A stretch of DNA of 24,584 nucleotides from a virus (IMGVR_UViG_3300025652_000520:1-24584); one strand, 5' to 3'; positions 1 to 6,659 are shown, counted from the first letter of the stretch. A program made the numbers and translations. The notes: generated by a model from the letters alone, not told the origin.

Positions 1-169
1 TACCGCTAACCTCGTTAGAGGTAGAATAATCAGTAGTTGCTGCCCCAATAGAAGCAGAACTTGTGAAAAGTGCTAGTTTGAAAGTGTGACCTGACGATGC
101 GGTGAAGTTGTGCTTGCCTTGAAGCAGTTCCACCTTAAAAGAGGTACACATTGCTTGTGTTATAGCCAT
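1..169 (-). CDS. Phage structural protein, N-terminal part (cut by left edge)
   Basis: The first 56 residues are visible, from an ATG at 169 (MAITQAMCTSFKVELLQG...), and the gene runs off the left end. The start has a good ribosome site (AGGAGA, five bases upstream) and its A overlaps the TAA of the gene before it. The N-terminus, with its 'SFK-E-LLQG-HNF' and 'TFKLALFTSSA' segments, looks like a virion protein common near tail-adaptor genes in marine phage contigs. I recall this from memory and could not search. Position after the adaptor genes suggests a tail or neck component, but the exact role is unknown. Confidence 0.7.
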   Translation of the reverse strand, partial: MAITQAMCTSFKVELLQGKHNFTASSGHTFKLALFTSSASIGAATTDYSTSNEVSG

Positions 170-462
170 TACAGTCTCCTTATAGCTTCGGCTAGTTCTG
201 GATGCCCAGCATCCGCTAATGCATTGTATATCGTAGTACGATCACTACGAATAGCTTCACGCATATAAAAGGCTATCGTTTTTTCAATATGACCCTTAAA
301 AGCGTTTGCTTGATCTCGGATACCGGGGTGAGCTGTATCCGACACAGAAATAATTTTTTCTGCACAGCGTGAAGCGACCTCTTCCGGGGTAAAACCTCGG
401 TGTTCTGTAGTCTTCACGTTTACTACGGGAGTATCCGGTAGATCAAAATTCATTTTGAACAT
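169..462 (-). CDS. Small hypothetical protein between adaptor and tail genes
   Basis: This encodes 97 residues, soluble and mixed in charge, with no signal peptide or membrane segment. The start ATG at 462 overlaps the TAA of the adaptor gene upstream, and GGGAG lies eight bases before it. The TAA overlaps the start of the next gene in the same TAATG arrangement, so it is coupled at both ends. The C-terminal half is predicted helical by eye (residues about 55-97). I do not recognise a family. The position suggests a late virion or assembly protein. Confidence 0.7.
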   Translation of the reverse strand: MFKMNFDLPDTPVVNVKTTEHRGFTPEEVASRCAEKIISVSDTAHPGIRDQANAFKGHIEKTIAFYMREAIRSDRTTIYNALADAGHPELAEAIRRL

Positions 463-1115
463 TAGGTTTTCTCCCTAACAACAAGACCTTCACGATATGC
501 GTCAGATGTTTCAAGACCTTCACCGAAGTTCTTGAGACGCAGAAGAGCCTGCTGAAACTGTTGAGTATAGTTTTGAAGAATGTCAGGTTCACCCTTCATA
601 AATGTATATGCCTCAATTAATGATCCATACAAAAGCGTCATTGGAGCATTCGTGCTCAACCATGTGGTTCCGCCTCCTGCTTGAGCCGTAAGGCTGGCAG
701 GGCGATAGAAGTAATGTAGTTCGACTGCCAGATTTGCGTTTGGCGTAGGCGCAATCAAGAAGTTAGTGATATCAAAGAACCCATAATACTTCGGAAACCC
801 AGTCGTTGTGGCATCTGGAGTGTATTCTTGTAAAAAGTTAATGTCCTTGTACAACAGAAAGGTTTTGTCACTCGTGGAGGCGTCTGTAACAGATAACGAA
901 AACGGAGCCAGAAAATCGGCAGGGCAGTTCAAAAACTGGTTGTTCTGTGTCAGTGTGGCTGTTTGATTGCGGCGGAAAAACGTAAGTCCCACACTCTTTA
1001 GAACCCGTTCCTCTGCCTCGGTGATAAAAATGTCCAGATTGTTAACAAAAGTCGTCTCTTGATTCTCGCAATAATCCTGTATGGCTTGTTTCAGCTCATT
1101 AAATGTAAAACTCAT
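462..1115 (-). CDS. Head-tail adaptor, phage SU10-adaptor-like
   Basis: The protein has 217 residues. The N-terminus (MSFTFNELKQAIQDYCENQE, then 'FVNNLDIFITEAEERVLKSVGL') and the later 'CPADFLAPFSLSVTD' and 'LHYFYRPASLTA' segments match what I remember of the SU10-type adaptor proteins of marine podovirus-like phages. These form the ring linking portal to tail. Residues 150-217 form a helical tail typical of portal-binding adaptors. The start ATG overlaps the previous TGA (ATGA). A second adaptor-like protein is encoded at 1435-2100, so the two may form stacked adaptor and nozzle rings. The family call comes from recalled sequence similarity, not a search. Confidence 0.72.
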   Translation of the reverse strand: MSFTFNELKQAIQDYCENQETTFVNNLDIFITEAEERVLKSVGLTFFRRNQTATLTQNNQFLNCPADFLAPFSLSVTDASTSDKTFLLYKDINFLQEYTPDATTTGFPKYYGFFDITNFLIAPTPNANLAVELHYFYRPASLTAQAGGGTTWLSTNAPMTLLYGSLIEAYTFMKGEPDILQNYTQQFQQALLRLKNFGEGLETSDAYREGLVVREKT

Positions 1116-1435
1116 GTTATCACCGTAACGCTGCCAACGGCACCCGTCCCAACTAGATCATTGGTGTTCAGCCCACCGTTATCATACAAACCCACAGGGT
1201 TCCAACCATACTGAATTGATCTGCTTACAACTATCGTTGGATCTGGGCGCGGATCACGGAGAGCTTGCGGATCTATAACCTTGCGTCTAGGTTCAAGCTG
1301 TGGATGCTTTGGTTCGTATTCGTCATAGCCTACTTTTAGACCGTTCCACTCAACTTTCATATCCCGCAAGCGATAACGAAAGCCGGAACGATCCGATACT
1401 CCATAAGCATCTTTTCCAGACGCATAATTGCCCAT
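1112..1435 (-). CDS. Small hypothetical late protein between two adaptor genes
   Basis: This encodes 107 residues rich in Arg, Asp, Pro and Tyr. It begins MGNYASGKDAYGVSDRSG and ends in a small hydrophobic Val/Thr stretch. A central 'PQLEPRRKVIDPQALRDPRPDP' type segment (about residues 45-67) looks extended and proline-rich, not globular. It overlaps the neighbour upstream by one base (TAATG) and downstream by four (ATGA). Its placement between two adaptor-like genes suggests a head-tail junction protein. I do not know a named family. Confidence 0.7.
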   Translation of the reverse strand: MGNYASGKDAYGVSDRSGFRYRLRDMKVEWNGLKVGYDEYEPKHPQLEPRRKVIDPQALRDPRPDPTIVVSRSIQYGWNPVGLYDNGGLNTNDLVGTGAVGSVTVIT

Positions 1436-2100
1436 TAGACCCTCAAATACTGAATACTAGGTTGCAGCTTCAATGAAACTCTGTCTTCGTCTTCGTCTGC
1501 GGCACGCTGGAACTCTTCCTCATATACCGTTTTTAGCAACTGAATCCGTTCTGGAGCCTTTTTCAAAGCAATGTAGTACGCCATCCCTGCAACAGCGCAA
1601 GGCAAGAAACGAAACGGCAGTTCTACATCGTTGACTAACGCATCTGCATCCTCAAGACGCCGGATGTAGTAGTAAACAATCTGATCAGTGCTGTTTTCAG
1701 GTGTAGGCCACATGGTAATTTGAGGCAAAACCTGACGATTAAAGTAGAACTGAGACGGGCGCCCTGTGGTTGTTTTAGTCGGCACAGATAAATACTCGCC
1801 ACGACTAATCTTGTTTATGTCAAAGTCTGTACCATTACGGCGCAGGACAACTTCAAGTAAATCCACCACATCGGAGGTTAGTGTCTCAGTGGCTTGTCCT
1901 TGGGTCAGAGTTATCGTGGCTTGCCGCACTGTCCAGAGGTTTATGCCTCTGTTCGCCCAATCTGCAAACATCAAGTTCATGGACCGCCGCGCAGTACGAG
2001 CATCATAGCCGGTGCGAACCTCTAGTCCACACCGCTCATAAGCCTCTTCGATAATGTCAGAGACATCAAGGTTGAAATCTCTTGACCCAGACGTTGCCAT
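1435..2100 (-). CDS. Second adaptor / tail-accessory-like protein
   Basis: The protein has 221 residues. The N-terminal helix region 'DVSDIIEEAYERCGLE', followed by 'RSMNLMFADWANRGINLWTV', is the usual opening of P22 gp4-like and tail-tubular-like connector proteins. The middle has the pattern 'PSQFYFNRQ...ITMWPTPE', seen in connector proteins that carry a beta domain. The C-terminal 50 residues are helical and charged. It is coupled to both neighbours by TAATG overlaps. Together with the protein at 462-1115 it probably builds the connector below the portal. Which one contacts the portal cannot be said from sequence alone. Confidence 0.7.
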   Translation of the reverse strand: MATSGSRDFNLDVSDIIEEAYERCGLEVRTGYDARTARRSMNLMFADWANRGINLWTVRQATITLTQGQATETLTSDVVDLLEVVLRRNGTDFDINKISRGEYLSVPTKTTTGRPSQFYFNRQVLPQITMWPTPENSTDQIVYYYIRRLEDADALVNDVELPFRFLPCAVAGMAYYIALKKAPERIQLLKTVYEEEFQRAADEDEDRVSLKLQPSIQYLRV

Positions 2101-2288
2101 TACATTCTTCCTCTAGGCTTTCGTGTAGGAACAGAACCCTGCATCATGTTTCCAAGATTTTGCGCAAATAGCTGCGCTCTTTTTACATCTACATTGCCAC
2201 CCATCTGATAACCCATAGCCATGGCTTTGCGTGGACTGACCATGCCACCATCCTTGTAGCCTTTTTTGTCCTTTTTCATGCCCTTCAT
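2100..2288 (-). CDS. Tiny basic 'GGMV' protein
   Basis: This encodes 62 residues, very rich in Lys, Arg, Gly and Met. Two glycine pairs are followed by a hydrophobic and a basic residue (YKDGGMVSPRK at about 12-22 and QMGGNVDVK at about 29-37). The same type of motif occurs in the proteins at 8567-8968 and 13024-13311. AAGGAG lies nine bases before the ATG. The start overlaps the preceding TGA (ATGA) and the stop overlaps the next ATG (TAATG). Function unknown. It could be a virion-bound peptide or a nucleic-acid binder. Confidence 0.65.
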   Translation of the reverse strand: MKGMKKDKKGYKDGGMVSPRKAMAMGYQMGGNVDVKRAQLFAQNLGNMMQGSVPTRKPRGRM

Positions 2289-2566
2289 GACTTTTTTCTC
2301 CTTCTAACGGATTTAACTCTTTTAGGCTTACCAGCAGGCTGACCCAAACGCTTCTTCTGAGATATCCTACTCTTTTTTTCGCTTGCAGACAATTCGCTGG
2401 CTGTCTTTGGCGTTTTGGATGAAACCCGCTTAGACGGGCGACAATAAGGGACACCACGTTTCTCACCCTTCTTTCTGCCACAAGGCTTGCCAGTGCGTAC
2501 ATCTTTCCACTCTTCTTTGAACCATCGTTTGAGTGACGCACCCTTTTTTGTCTTACGAACTGCCAT
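2285..2566 (-). CDS. Polybasic small protein with CGRK...YCRPS motif
   Basis: This encodes 93 residues, about one third Lys plus Arg. Residues 14-21 (RWFKEEWK) and the pair 'GKPCGRKKGE' and 'PYCRPSKRVSSKTP' follow a pattern I recall from a domain of unknown function shared by marine phages and giant viruses. I am not certain of its Pfam number. The two cysteines in a short basic loop could bind a metal or nucleic acid. The C-terminal 40 residues are Ser/Lys-rich and probably disordered. The start overlaps the stop of the 42-residue gene upstream (TAATG). A DNA- or RNA-binding role is inferred from charge only. Confidence 0.68.
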   Translation of the reverse strand: MAVRKTKKGASLKRWFKEEWKDVRTGKPCGRKKGEKRGVPYCRPSKRVSSKTPKTASELSASEKKSRISQKKRLGQPAGKPKRVKSVRRRKKS

Positions 2567-2694
2567 TAAGACTGCTCCACCGAACCTTTAGTTCTCTTCC
2601 GGCGTCTAGGCAAAACACAACCACAACCTCGAGCCACGGCGGTTCCCTTAACTGGTTTACCTCTAAACTTTCTTTTTGGTTTTGTATCAGCCAT
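2566..2694 (-). CDS. 42-residue basic protein with a CGC motif
   Basis: This very short frame translates as MADTKPKRKFRGKPVKG, then a 'VARGCGCVLPRRRKRTKG' segment, then SVEQS and TAA. It is supported by context: its ATG at 2694 overlaps the TGA of the gene upstream, and its TAA overlaps the ATG of the gene downstream, the same one-base coupling used along the operon. It is strongly basic and has a CxC pair next to an arginine cluster. Function is unknown. It forms part of a run of five small basic proteins from 2100 to 3392. Confidence 0.62.
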   Translation of the reverse strand: MADTKPKRKFRGKPVKGTAVARGCGCVLPRRRKRTKGSVEQS

Positions 2695-2876
2695 CAGTAG
2701 GTCTTACCTTTGCGTTTAGAAGAGCTACTCTTTCTTTTAGATGTTTTACTCTTTCCTCCAGTTCCCCAGTTCTTGGCTCCAACTTTTCTGCATTTAGCAA
2801 TCGCTCCTGAAGCATACGCTGACGGAAAGACCTTATATCTTGCTTTAACTTTTCGGTAACATGCATCTTTTGCCAT
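2694..2876 (-). CDS. Small basic protein, ACYRKVKxRY...YASGA...CRKVGAKNWG type
   Basis: This encodes 60 residues. I chose the ATG at 2876 because AGGTGGG lies just before it. An in-frame ATG at 2927 would add 17 residues but has no ribosome site and runs into the neighbouring gene. The body (ACYRKVKARYKVFPSAYASG, then 'KCRKVGAKNWG') is a pattern I remember from many marine phage and large DNA virus proteins of unknown function. The C-terminal 20 residues are a Lys/Ser/Arg tail. Two cysteines are conserved in that pattern. It is likely a virion-associated or nucleic-acid-associated protein, by inference. Confidence 0.68.
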   Translation of the reverse strand: MAKDACYRKVKARYKVFPSAYASGAIAKCRKVGAKNWGTGGKSKTSKRKSSSSKRKGKTY

Positions 2877-2886
2877 TGTCCCACCT

Positions 2887-3111
2887 TTAGTTATCTGTTG
2901 TGGTATAGAACTTCGCGAGATCGCCAACGCTCTTCTCCGATATAAATGATTCCCACATAGGCTTTATCATCTCATAATTGGCCGCAACTTTACCATGCGT
3001 CTCAGCTACTTCTGTTTTTAACTCAACGATGCTAATACCAACCCAGCCAATGAAGCCAACTGACAGAGTTGAAAAGAAACCAACAATAGCAATTAAAACT
3101 TTGTTTAGCAT
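2887..3111 (-). CDS. Single-span small membrane protein
   Basis: This encodes 74 residues. I place the start at the ATG at 3111 (MLNKVLIAIV...), with GGAG six bases before it. An in-frame ATG two codons upstream would sit directly on the GGAG. Residues 4-31 form one hydrophobic span with several Gly, followed by a charged helical segment (ELKTEVAETHGKVAANYE) that may be a short coiled coil. Size and layout fit a holin, antiholin or other phage inner-membrane protein, but it lies far from the holin at 8978 and nothing is decisive. It overlaps the previous gene by seven bases. Confidence 0.6.
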   Translation of the reverse strand: MLNKVLIAIVGFFSTLSVGFIGWVGISIVELKTEVAETHGKVAANYEMIKPMWESFISEKSVGDLAKFYTTTDN

Positions 3112-3392
3112 TTCCATCTCCGCCGAGCTGCGCAAATACGTTTCTTAGGCGTCTTCTTACAGCTAATGTTATTCGCCTTCATCTGTCCAGCAGACCTAGA
3201 ACAGTAAGACTTACGCCGTTTTGCAGCGGCAGAACCCTTTTTTACTTTTCCAGTAACCGCAGTCTTCAGCTTAGACCCAGGGTTAGCTCTACGATACGCA
3301 GCCACACCAGCCTTAGTCATTCCAGCACCAGACTCGGTAGACCGGAAATTCTTCTTGTTGCGCTTTGGCATTTTTTTAGGAGCACGAGCCAT
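3105..3392 (-). CDS. Polybasic Cys-containing protein, 'PGSKLKTAVTGKV...RRWKC' family
   Basis: This encodes 95 residues from the ATG at 3392. A longer in-frame start at 3422 would overlap the upstream gene without need. The segment 'GMTKAGVAAYRRANPGSKLK' and the ending 'ARRRWKC' are hallmarks I recall from a widespread phage protein family of unknown function. The chain is about 30 percent Lys and Arg and carries four cysteines (YCSRS, SCKKT, ICAARR and the final C). It has no hydrophobic span. Charge and cysteines suggest binding to packaged nucleic acid or to RNA. Function remains unknown. Confidence 0.68.
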   Translation of the reverse strand: MARAPKKMPKRNKKNFRSTESGAGMTKAGVAAYRRANPGSKLKTAVTGKVKKGSAAAKRRKSYCSRSAGQMKANNISCKKTPKKRICAARRRWKC

Positions 3393-3399
3393 TATTGTC

Positions 3400-3675
3400 T
3401 CACTTAAAAAAGAACGCCGCACTGGTGACGTTTGTCATCACGGCGTATATATCAGTGTTAAACTTTACTCCTTCAGCGGGAAGACTTAAATCACCCGAAT
3501 CATTACTTTTTACATGTAGCGTAAAGACGGAGGTGCCAGAAGCTCCCCCGTCTTTGAACTCTATTGTACCTGTTGACGTATGACCCATGTAATGCACCGC
3601 CACAAGACGCGCAGGTCTTGCAACGACTGTTCCTGACGCCGATAGTGTCTTTGCATTTAGGTCAGAGCCTGCCAT
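3400..3675 (-). CDS. Small beta-rich virion protein, paralogue of its neighbour
   Basis: This encodes 91 residues from the ATG at 3675, whose A overlaps the TGA of the upstream gene. It can be aligned by eye with that gene's product: 'AKT-SASGT', an 'ARL-AVHYM' strand, 'IEFKDGGASG', 'LSLPAEGVKF' and the ending 'VMTNVTSAAFFF' all have counterparts at the same places. The pattern of alternating hydrophobic residues and Gly suggests a small beta sandwich. Position next to the decoration and capsid genes suggests a head decoration or outer capsid protein. The family is not known to me. Confidence 0.68.
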   Translation of the reverse strand: MAGSDLNAKTLSASGTVVARPARLVAVHYMGHTSTGTIEFKDGGASGTSVFTLHVKSNDSGDLSLPAEGVKFNTDIYAVMTNVTSAAFFFK

Positions 3676-3947
3676 CAGCCAAAAAACGCCGTAATTGATG
3701 TGATGTTCGTCAGAGTCACATGACACTCATCATCAAAAATCATCCCATGATCAGGAATACTGACTTGCGTATCATCTGAAGTATTAAACACCATGTCTAA
3801 CAGGGTCGCACCACCACTGCCGTTTTTAAATACGACCTGTGGAGAGCCACTAGACGCGGTCTTTACATAAAACGCCTTCAGACGAGTTCTGCCACCGTTT
3901 AAAGTACCAGTCGCCGTTGCTGTCTTGGCAAAAATAGAAGCAGCCAT
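3675..3947 (-). CDS. Small beta-rich virion protein, tandem paralogue
   Basis: This encodes 90 residues starting MAASIFAKTATATGTL. It shares with the next gene downstream the elements 'AKT-TATGTL', 'TRLKAFYV', 'VVFKNGSGGATLLD', 'VSIPDHGMIFDD' and 'VTLTNITSITAFF'. The two are therefore probably products of a tandem duplication followed by strong divergence. AGGAGGGC lies before the ATG (5' side of 3947). No membrane span or signal peptide is seen. A head decoration role is inferred from the gene order capsid, decoration, this pair. Confidence 0.68.
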   Translation of the reverse strand: MAASIFAKTATATGTLNGGRTRLKAFYVKTASSGSPQVVFKNGSGGATLLDMVFNTSDDTQVSIPDHGMIFDDECHVTLTNITSITAFFG

Positions 3948-3959
3948 AATGCCCTCCTA

Positions 3960-4409
3960 TTAAGCATTGTTGATGTTTTGAACATACTCAACAGTTACAA
4001 AACCCGCACCTGATGTACCCGCAGAAAAATCAATGAAGATCGGAACATCAGTAGCACCAATGTCTGCCCATACGTCAGAATCTGCAATCGTGCCAGTAGA
4101 ACCATACTTGAAAACATTCGCAGCGGTGCCAGCAGCCAAACCAGTGAAGAGGTTTGTTGAAGTGCTGTTAGTGCCCATGCTGATGTTAGCGGCGGCGGTA
4201 GCTGTGGTGATGTTTACGATAATTTCTGTGATCTGACTGTTGGCAGGAATTGTAATGCCTGTATCAGCGGCAGTGGTGGACTGAGTCCATGAACCAGTTT
4301 GTGCCATCTTAACGAAACCGACATTAGAAACGTCTGAACCGTGTGTTGTGCCAGTTGTGTTTTTGATTGTTCCGGCCTTAATAGGACCAGAGAAAGTAGT
4401 TGTCGCCAT
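3960..4409 (-). CDS. Probable head decoration or fibre-like virion protein
   Basis: This encodes 149 residues, rich in Thr, Ala, Ser and Gly with very few charged residues, typical of exposed capsid decoration proteins. It opens MATTTFSGPIKAGTIKNTTG, followed by 'GSDVSNVGFVKMAQTGSW'. I recall similar openings from proteins next to capsid genes in marine phages. The remainder looks like repeated beta strands ('ITEIIVNITTATAAANISMG'). The gene is preceded by 202 bases of noncoding DNA containing the capsid terminator and a possible promoter, so it may be separately transcribed. Confidence 0.68.
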   Translation of the reverse strand: MATTTFSGPIKAGTIKNTTGTTHGSDVSNVGFVKMAQTGSWTQSTTAADTGITIPANSQITEIIVNITTATAAANISMGTNSTSTNLFTGLAAGTAANVFKYGSTGTIADSDVWADIGATDVPIFIDFSAGTSGAGFVTVEYVQNINNA

Positions 4410-4434
4410 GAGTTACTCCTGTCGTGGCTAATGT

Positions 4435-4453
4435 CAGATCCACACTGGATCTG
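4435..4453. repeat. Perfect 7-bp inverted repeat upstream of the decoration gene
   Basis: CAGATCC, five bases, GGATCTG. It lies between the putative -10 box (4467-4472) and the start of the gene at 4409, so in minus-strand RNA it would form a hairpin in the 5' leader. It could stabilise the leader or bind a regulator. The hairpin is seen directly and the role is inference. Confidence 0.5.
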
Positions 4454-4466
4454 TCAGGGTAACACT

Positions 4467-4495
4467 AGCATACACGAAAAAAAGCGAAGCCGCAA
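4467..4495 (-). promoter_or_regulatory. Possible sigma70-like promoter for the decoration and adaptor genes
   Basis: On the minus strand TTGCGG at 4490-4495 is followed, after 17 bases, by TATGCT at 4467-4472. The match is modest (three of six and four of six). The location just after the capsid gene's terminator and 58 bases before the next ATG makes a secondary late promoter plausible. Confidence 0.3.
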
Positions 4496-4555
4496 TTAAG
4501 TCGGCTCCGAGTTTAGGGAGGAAACTTACATCTCGTAAGGTTTTTACAGACTAAC

Positions 4556-4588
4556 AGAAAAAAGGGCGACTGTGAAGCCGCCCTTTAA
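4556..4588 (-). terminator. Intrinsic terminator after the major capsid gene
   Basis: On the minus strand AAAGGGCG, a ten-base loop and CGCCCTTT form an eight-pair stem (4561-4568 with 4579-4586), and the 3' arm runs into six Ts (4558-4563). It begins 25 bases after the capsid stop codon and two bases after the hairpin at 4589-4607. It is the only clear intrinsic terminator seen inside the minus-strand late operon, so it may set capsid-level expression against the genes downstream. Confidence 0.75.
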
Positions 4589-4607
4589 CCCAGTATGGAG
4601 GACTAGG
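4589..4607 (-). promoter_or_regulatory. 3'-UTR hairpin with anti-Shine-Dalgarno loop, copy 1
   Basis: On the minus strand CCTAGT, loop CCTCCAT, ACTGGG form a six-pair stem (one T-G wobble) directly before the terminator of the capsid gene. The 15 bases CTAGTCCTCCATACT are identical to those at 20255-20269, which also lie before an intrinsic terminator on the sense strand. The loop is complementary to ATGGAGG, the core of several leaders in this window (18732, 19276, 20429, 22679). The arms differ between the copies but remain paired. Function is inferred: SD masking or an sRNA seed. Confidence 0.55.
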
Positions 4608-4611
4608 ATTC

Positions 4612-5523
4612 TTATGCGCCTGGTGAACCAAACACACAACGTGGGTCTGAGAAACCGAAGCTGTAACGCTCACGGGCCTTGAACCGCATGTTGCCTGTGT
4701 CGAAGTCTGCTTCCATCTGTGTAGACAGTGGAACACGCTCAAAGTGGACGAATCCACGAGGGGCATCTGTCAAGACAAAGAACGCATCTGGGTCTGTTAG
4801 GAAGTCGTTAACGGCGTAACCGTCAGGAAGCATTCCCATTGACCGAAGTGCGTTGATGTCGTTGTCAGCAGTACCGACACGAAGGTTTGACACCATCAGA
4901 CGCTCTGCAACGAACTGCAACTGACGAGGAATCACCAGCTTTAGACCGCGAAGTGCGACTTTCAGGCCACGCTCATCAACGAATCCAGCAATGCTGATCA
5001 GAGCGTCCTCAAGTGAGGTTTCGTTCAAGTCAGCGGCTGTACCTGGTTCGTTAGCAAACGTGCTACCAGTTGTAAGCGGGTGTGATGCGTCACAGAGTGC
5101 AACACCGTCACCGCCAGCAGATGCACCAGCCGTAAACGCATTGTTTAGAATGCTGGCTGCTTTAACCTGCTTTGTGTGTGCCATTGAACGCGCAAGAGCA
5201 CGAGTGTAGCGAGTAGAGAGACGATCATAAAGATTATCTTCCACAGCTTCTTCCGTGATCGAAAACGCTAGTGCAATGGTTTCATGGTTATACCGAGCGG
5301 TATATGCTTCGTTGGCATCGTCAAAATTGACGGCGGAACCTTCCGACTTAGTCGGAGCGGCGCCAAACCCGGAAAGCATGACCTCTTCTTCAAATGCTCG
5401 ATCTGAAGACTCAGTGGTGAAGATTTCGGCGTGCTGGTTTTCGTACCGGTTGTACTCCATGCCAAACAAGGCATTGAGACCCGGCTCCAGCTCTTTCGCC
5501 AGTTGTGCGCGAGAAATAGCCAT
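4612..5523 (-). CDS. Major capsid protein (Mu gpT-like)
   Basis: The protein has 303 residues. It opens MAISRAQLAKELEPGLNALF, with 'ESSDRAFEEEVMLSGFG' near residue 38, 'YNHETIALAFSITEEAVEDN' near 79 and the ending 'ARERYSFGFSDPRCVFGS'. These are features I know from gpT-like major capsid proteins of marine phages. 'FSDPR' near the C-terminus is the usual signature. AAGGAGG precedes the ATG. It follows scaffold and small virion genes in the usual head order and has its own terminator downstream. It assembles the icosahedral shell around the scaffold. Confidence 0.88.
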   Translation of the reverse strand: MAISRAQLAKELEPGLNALFGMEYNRYENQHAEIFTTESSDRAFEEEVMLSGFGAAPTKSEGSAVNFDDANEAYTARYNHETIALAFSITEEAVEDNLYDRLSTRYTRALARSMAHTKQVKAASILNNAFTAGASAGGDGVALCDASHPLTTGSTFANEPGTAADLNETSLEDALISIAGFVDERGLKVALRGLKLVIPRQLQFVAERLMVSNLRVGTADNDINALRSMGMLPDGYAVNDFLTDPDAFFVLTDAPRGFVHFERVPLSTQMEADFDTGNMRFKARERYSFGFSDPRCVFGSPGA

Positions 5524-5536
5524 TTAGTGAGCCTCC

Positions 5537-6172
5537 TTAAACGCCGGTAGTCGATGGAGTACCAGCAGCAATACCACCATTGGCGGAATTAAAGCTGTTA
5601 TTCAATCGAACGATTAGACCAATACCAGCCGCTGCGAAATCTTGATTCTCAACATCATCTTGAATGCCGATGATACGAAGATGCAAGGCAGCAGTAGTAG
5701 CGATAGTGCTGACACCCAACTTACCGGATGAAATGCCTGTGGTTGTTGAACCAGAAGCACCAGCCGCAAAGTTTGCGTTAGCGAACACATGAGCGCGTGC
5801 AGTAGCTTCGTCAGTCAATGAAGCGTCTGATGCGATAACAAATGTTTGCATTGGGTTGTCATACACGAAGGCTTTGACGGGATGATTTGAATCCGCGCCT
5901 GAACCTGGCCAGTAGTTTGAGAAAATTTTCTCACCAGTGGTAGACGAAACGTATTCGCAACCCCAGAAAACACCAACAAGACCCACAGATCCACCAGCCG
6001 CCGCGCCAACAATGTCAATAAAGCCAGTTGACAGCGGAATAACAGGGGATCCTTGGAATATCGCGTTTGTGTTTCCAGAGGCGATACGATATTCAGTCGC
6101 ACCAGTGGTGTTTGCAGCCTGACCGACTACACCAATCGGACGAAGTCCGAAGGCACCGTTAGTATTTGCCAT
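5537..6172 (-). CDS. Capsid-associated structural protein
   Basis: The protein has 211 residues, Gly/Ala/Ser/Thr-rich and of low charge. It opens MANTNGAFGLRPIGVVGQAA and has a central 'FWGCEYVSSTTGEKIFSNYW' segment, both typical of a virion protein encoded next to the gpT-like capsid gene in marine phages. Many alternating hydrophobic positions indicate a beta-rich fold. The gene ends 13 bases before the capsid gene's start. It is probably a minor capsid or decoration protein. The exact role is unproven. Confidence 0.7.
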   Translation of the reverse strand: MANTNGAFGLRPIGVVGQAANTTGATEYRIASGNTNAIFQGSPVIPLSTGFIDIVGAAAGGSVGLVGVFWGCEYVSSTTGEKIFSNYWPGSGADSNHPVKAFVYDNPMQTFVIASDASLTDEATARAHVFANANFAAGASGSTTTGISSGKLGVSTIATTAALHLRIIGIQDDVENQDFAAAGIGLIVRLNNSFNSANGGIAAGTPSTTGV

Positions 6173-6194
6173 GATAGCAATACTCCTCTAAAGT

Positions 6195-6656
6195 TTACTC
6201 GGAATCGCGTTTGCGACCTCCGAAAGTTACACGACTCTGCCTCTCATTACTGATAGGCATGGAAGGATGTTGTTCCTTCATAAGGTCCTGATCTACAGCC
6301 GTCATTTGTTCGCGGGTCCGGTTCCCGTAATACGCGGATCTTTCCTGCGCTGTCTCTTCAGGTATTCGGGCGAGCATTAATCCACCGTTGCCAATAACAC
6401 CAGCATGTGAACCACTATCAATAATCGCATAATCAAATCCAGGGTACTCATCGGCTCTGACTGGTTCCCATCCCTCACGAAGTTTGGAGTGGACGTTCAT
6501 TTTGTCGTCATCGCCTCTAAGAGAAGTCCGGATCCAACGATGAGTATATCCATCAGGTGGAGCAGGTGCATCTAATCGGCTGGGCGGTGCCCATGGTTTT
6601 CTGCGCGTTGTTTTTTCGCGGGTTTCTGTTGACCGTGGCTGTCTTGTTTCACTCAT
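6195..6656 (-). CDS. Conserved phage head-module protein (GVIGNGGLMLARIPEE type)
   Basis: This encodes 153 residues. The first 35 are basic and disordered (many Arg, Thr, Pro). A compact part follows: 'GYTHRWIRTSLRGDDDKMNV', 'GWEPVRADEYPG', then 'GVIGNGGLMLARIPEE' at about 86-101, 'YYGNRTREQMTAVDQDLMKE' and a basic end 'VTFGGRKRDSE'. I recall this arrangement between scaffold and capsid genes in many marine phages. It may be a capsid maturation or scaffold partner. No catalytic motif is visible. Confidence 0.7.
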   Translation of the reverse strand: MSETRQPRSTETREKTTRRKPWAPPSRLDAPAPPDGYTHRWIRTSLRGDDDKMNVHSKLREGWEPVRADEYPGFDYAIIDSGSHAGVIGNGGLMLARIPEETAQERSAYYGNRTREQMTAVDQDLMKEQHPSMPISNERQSRVTFGGRKRDSE

Positions 6657-6659
6657 GGC

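Noticed and set aside
2113-2541. 142-residue frame overlapping two small basic genes
   Set aside because: The two frames it overlaps have coupled starts and stops and recognisable motifs. This frame has neither.
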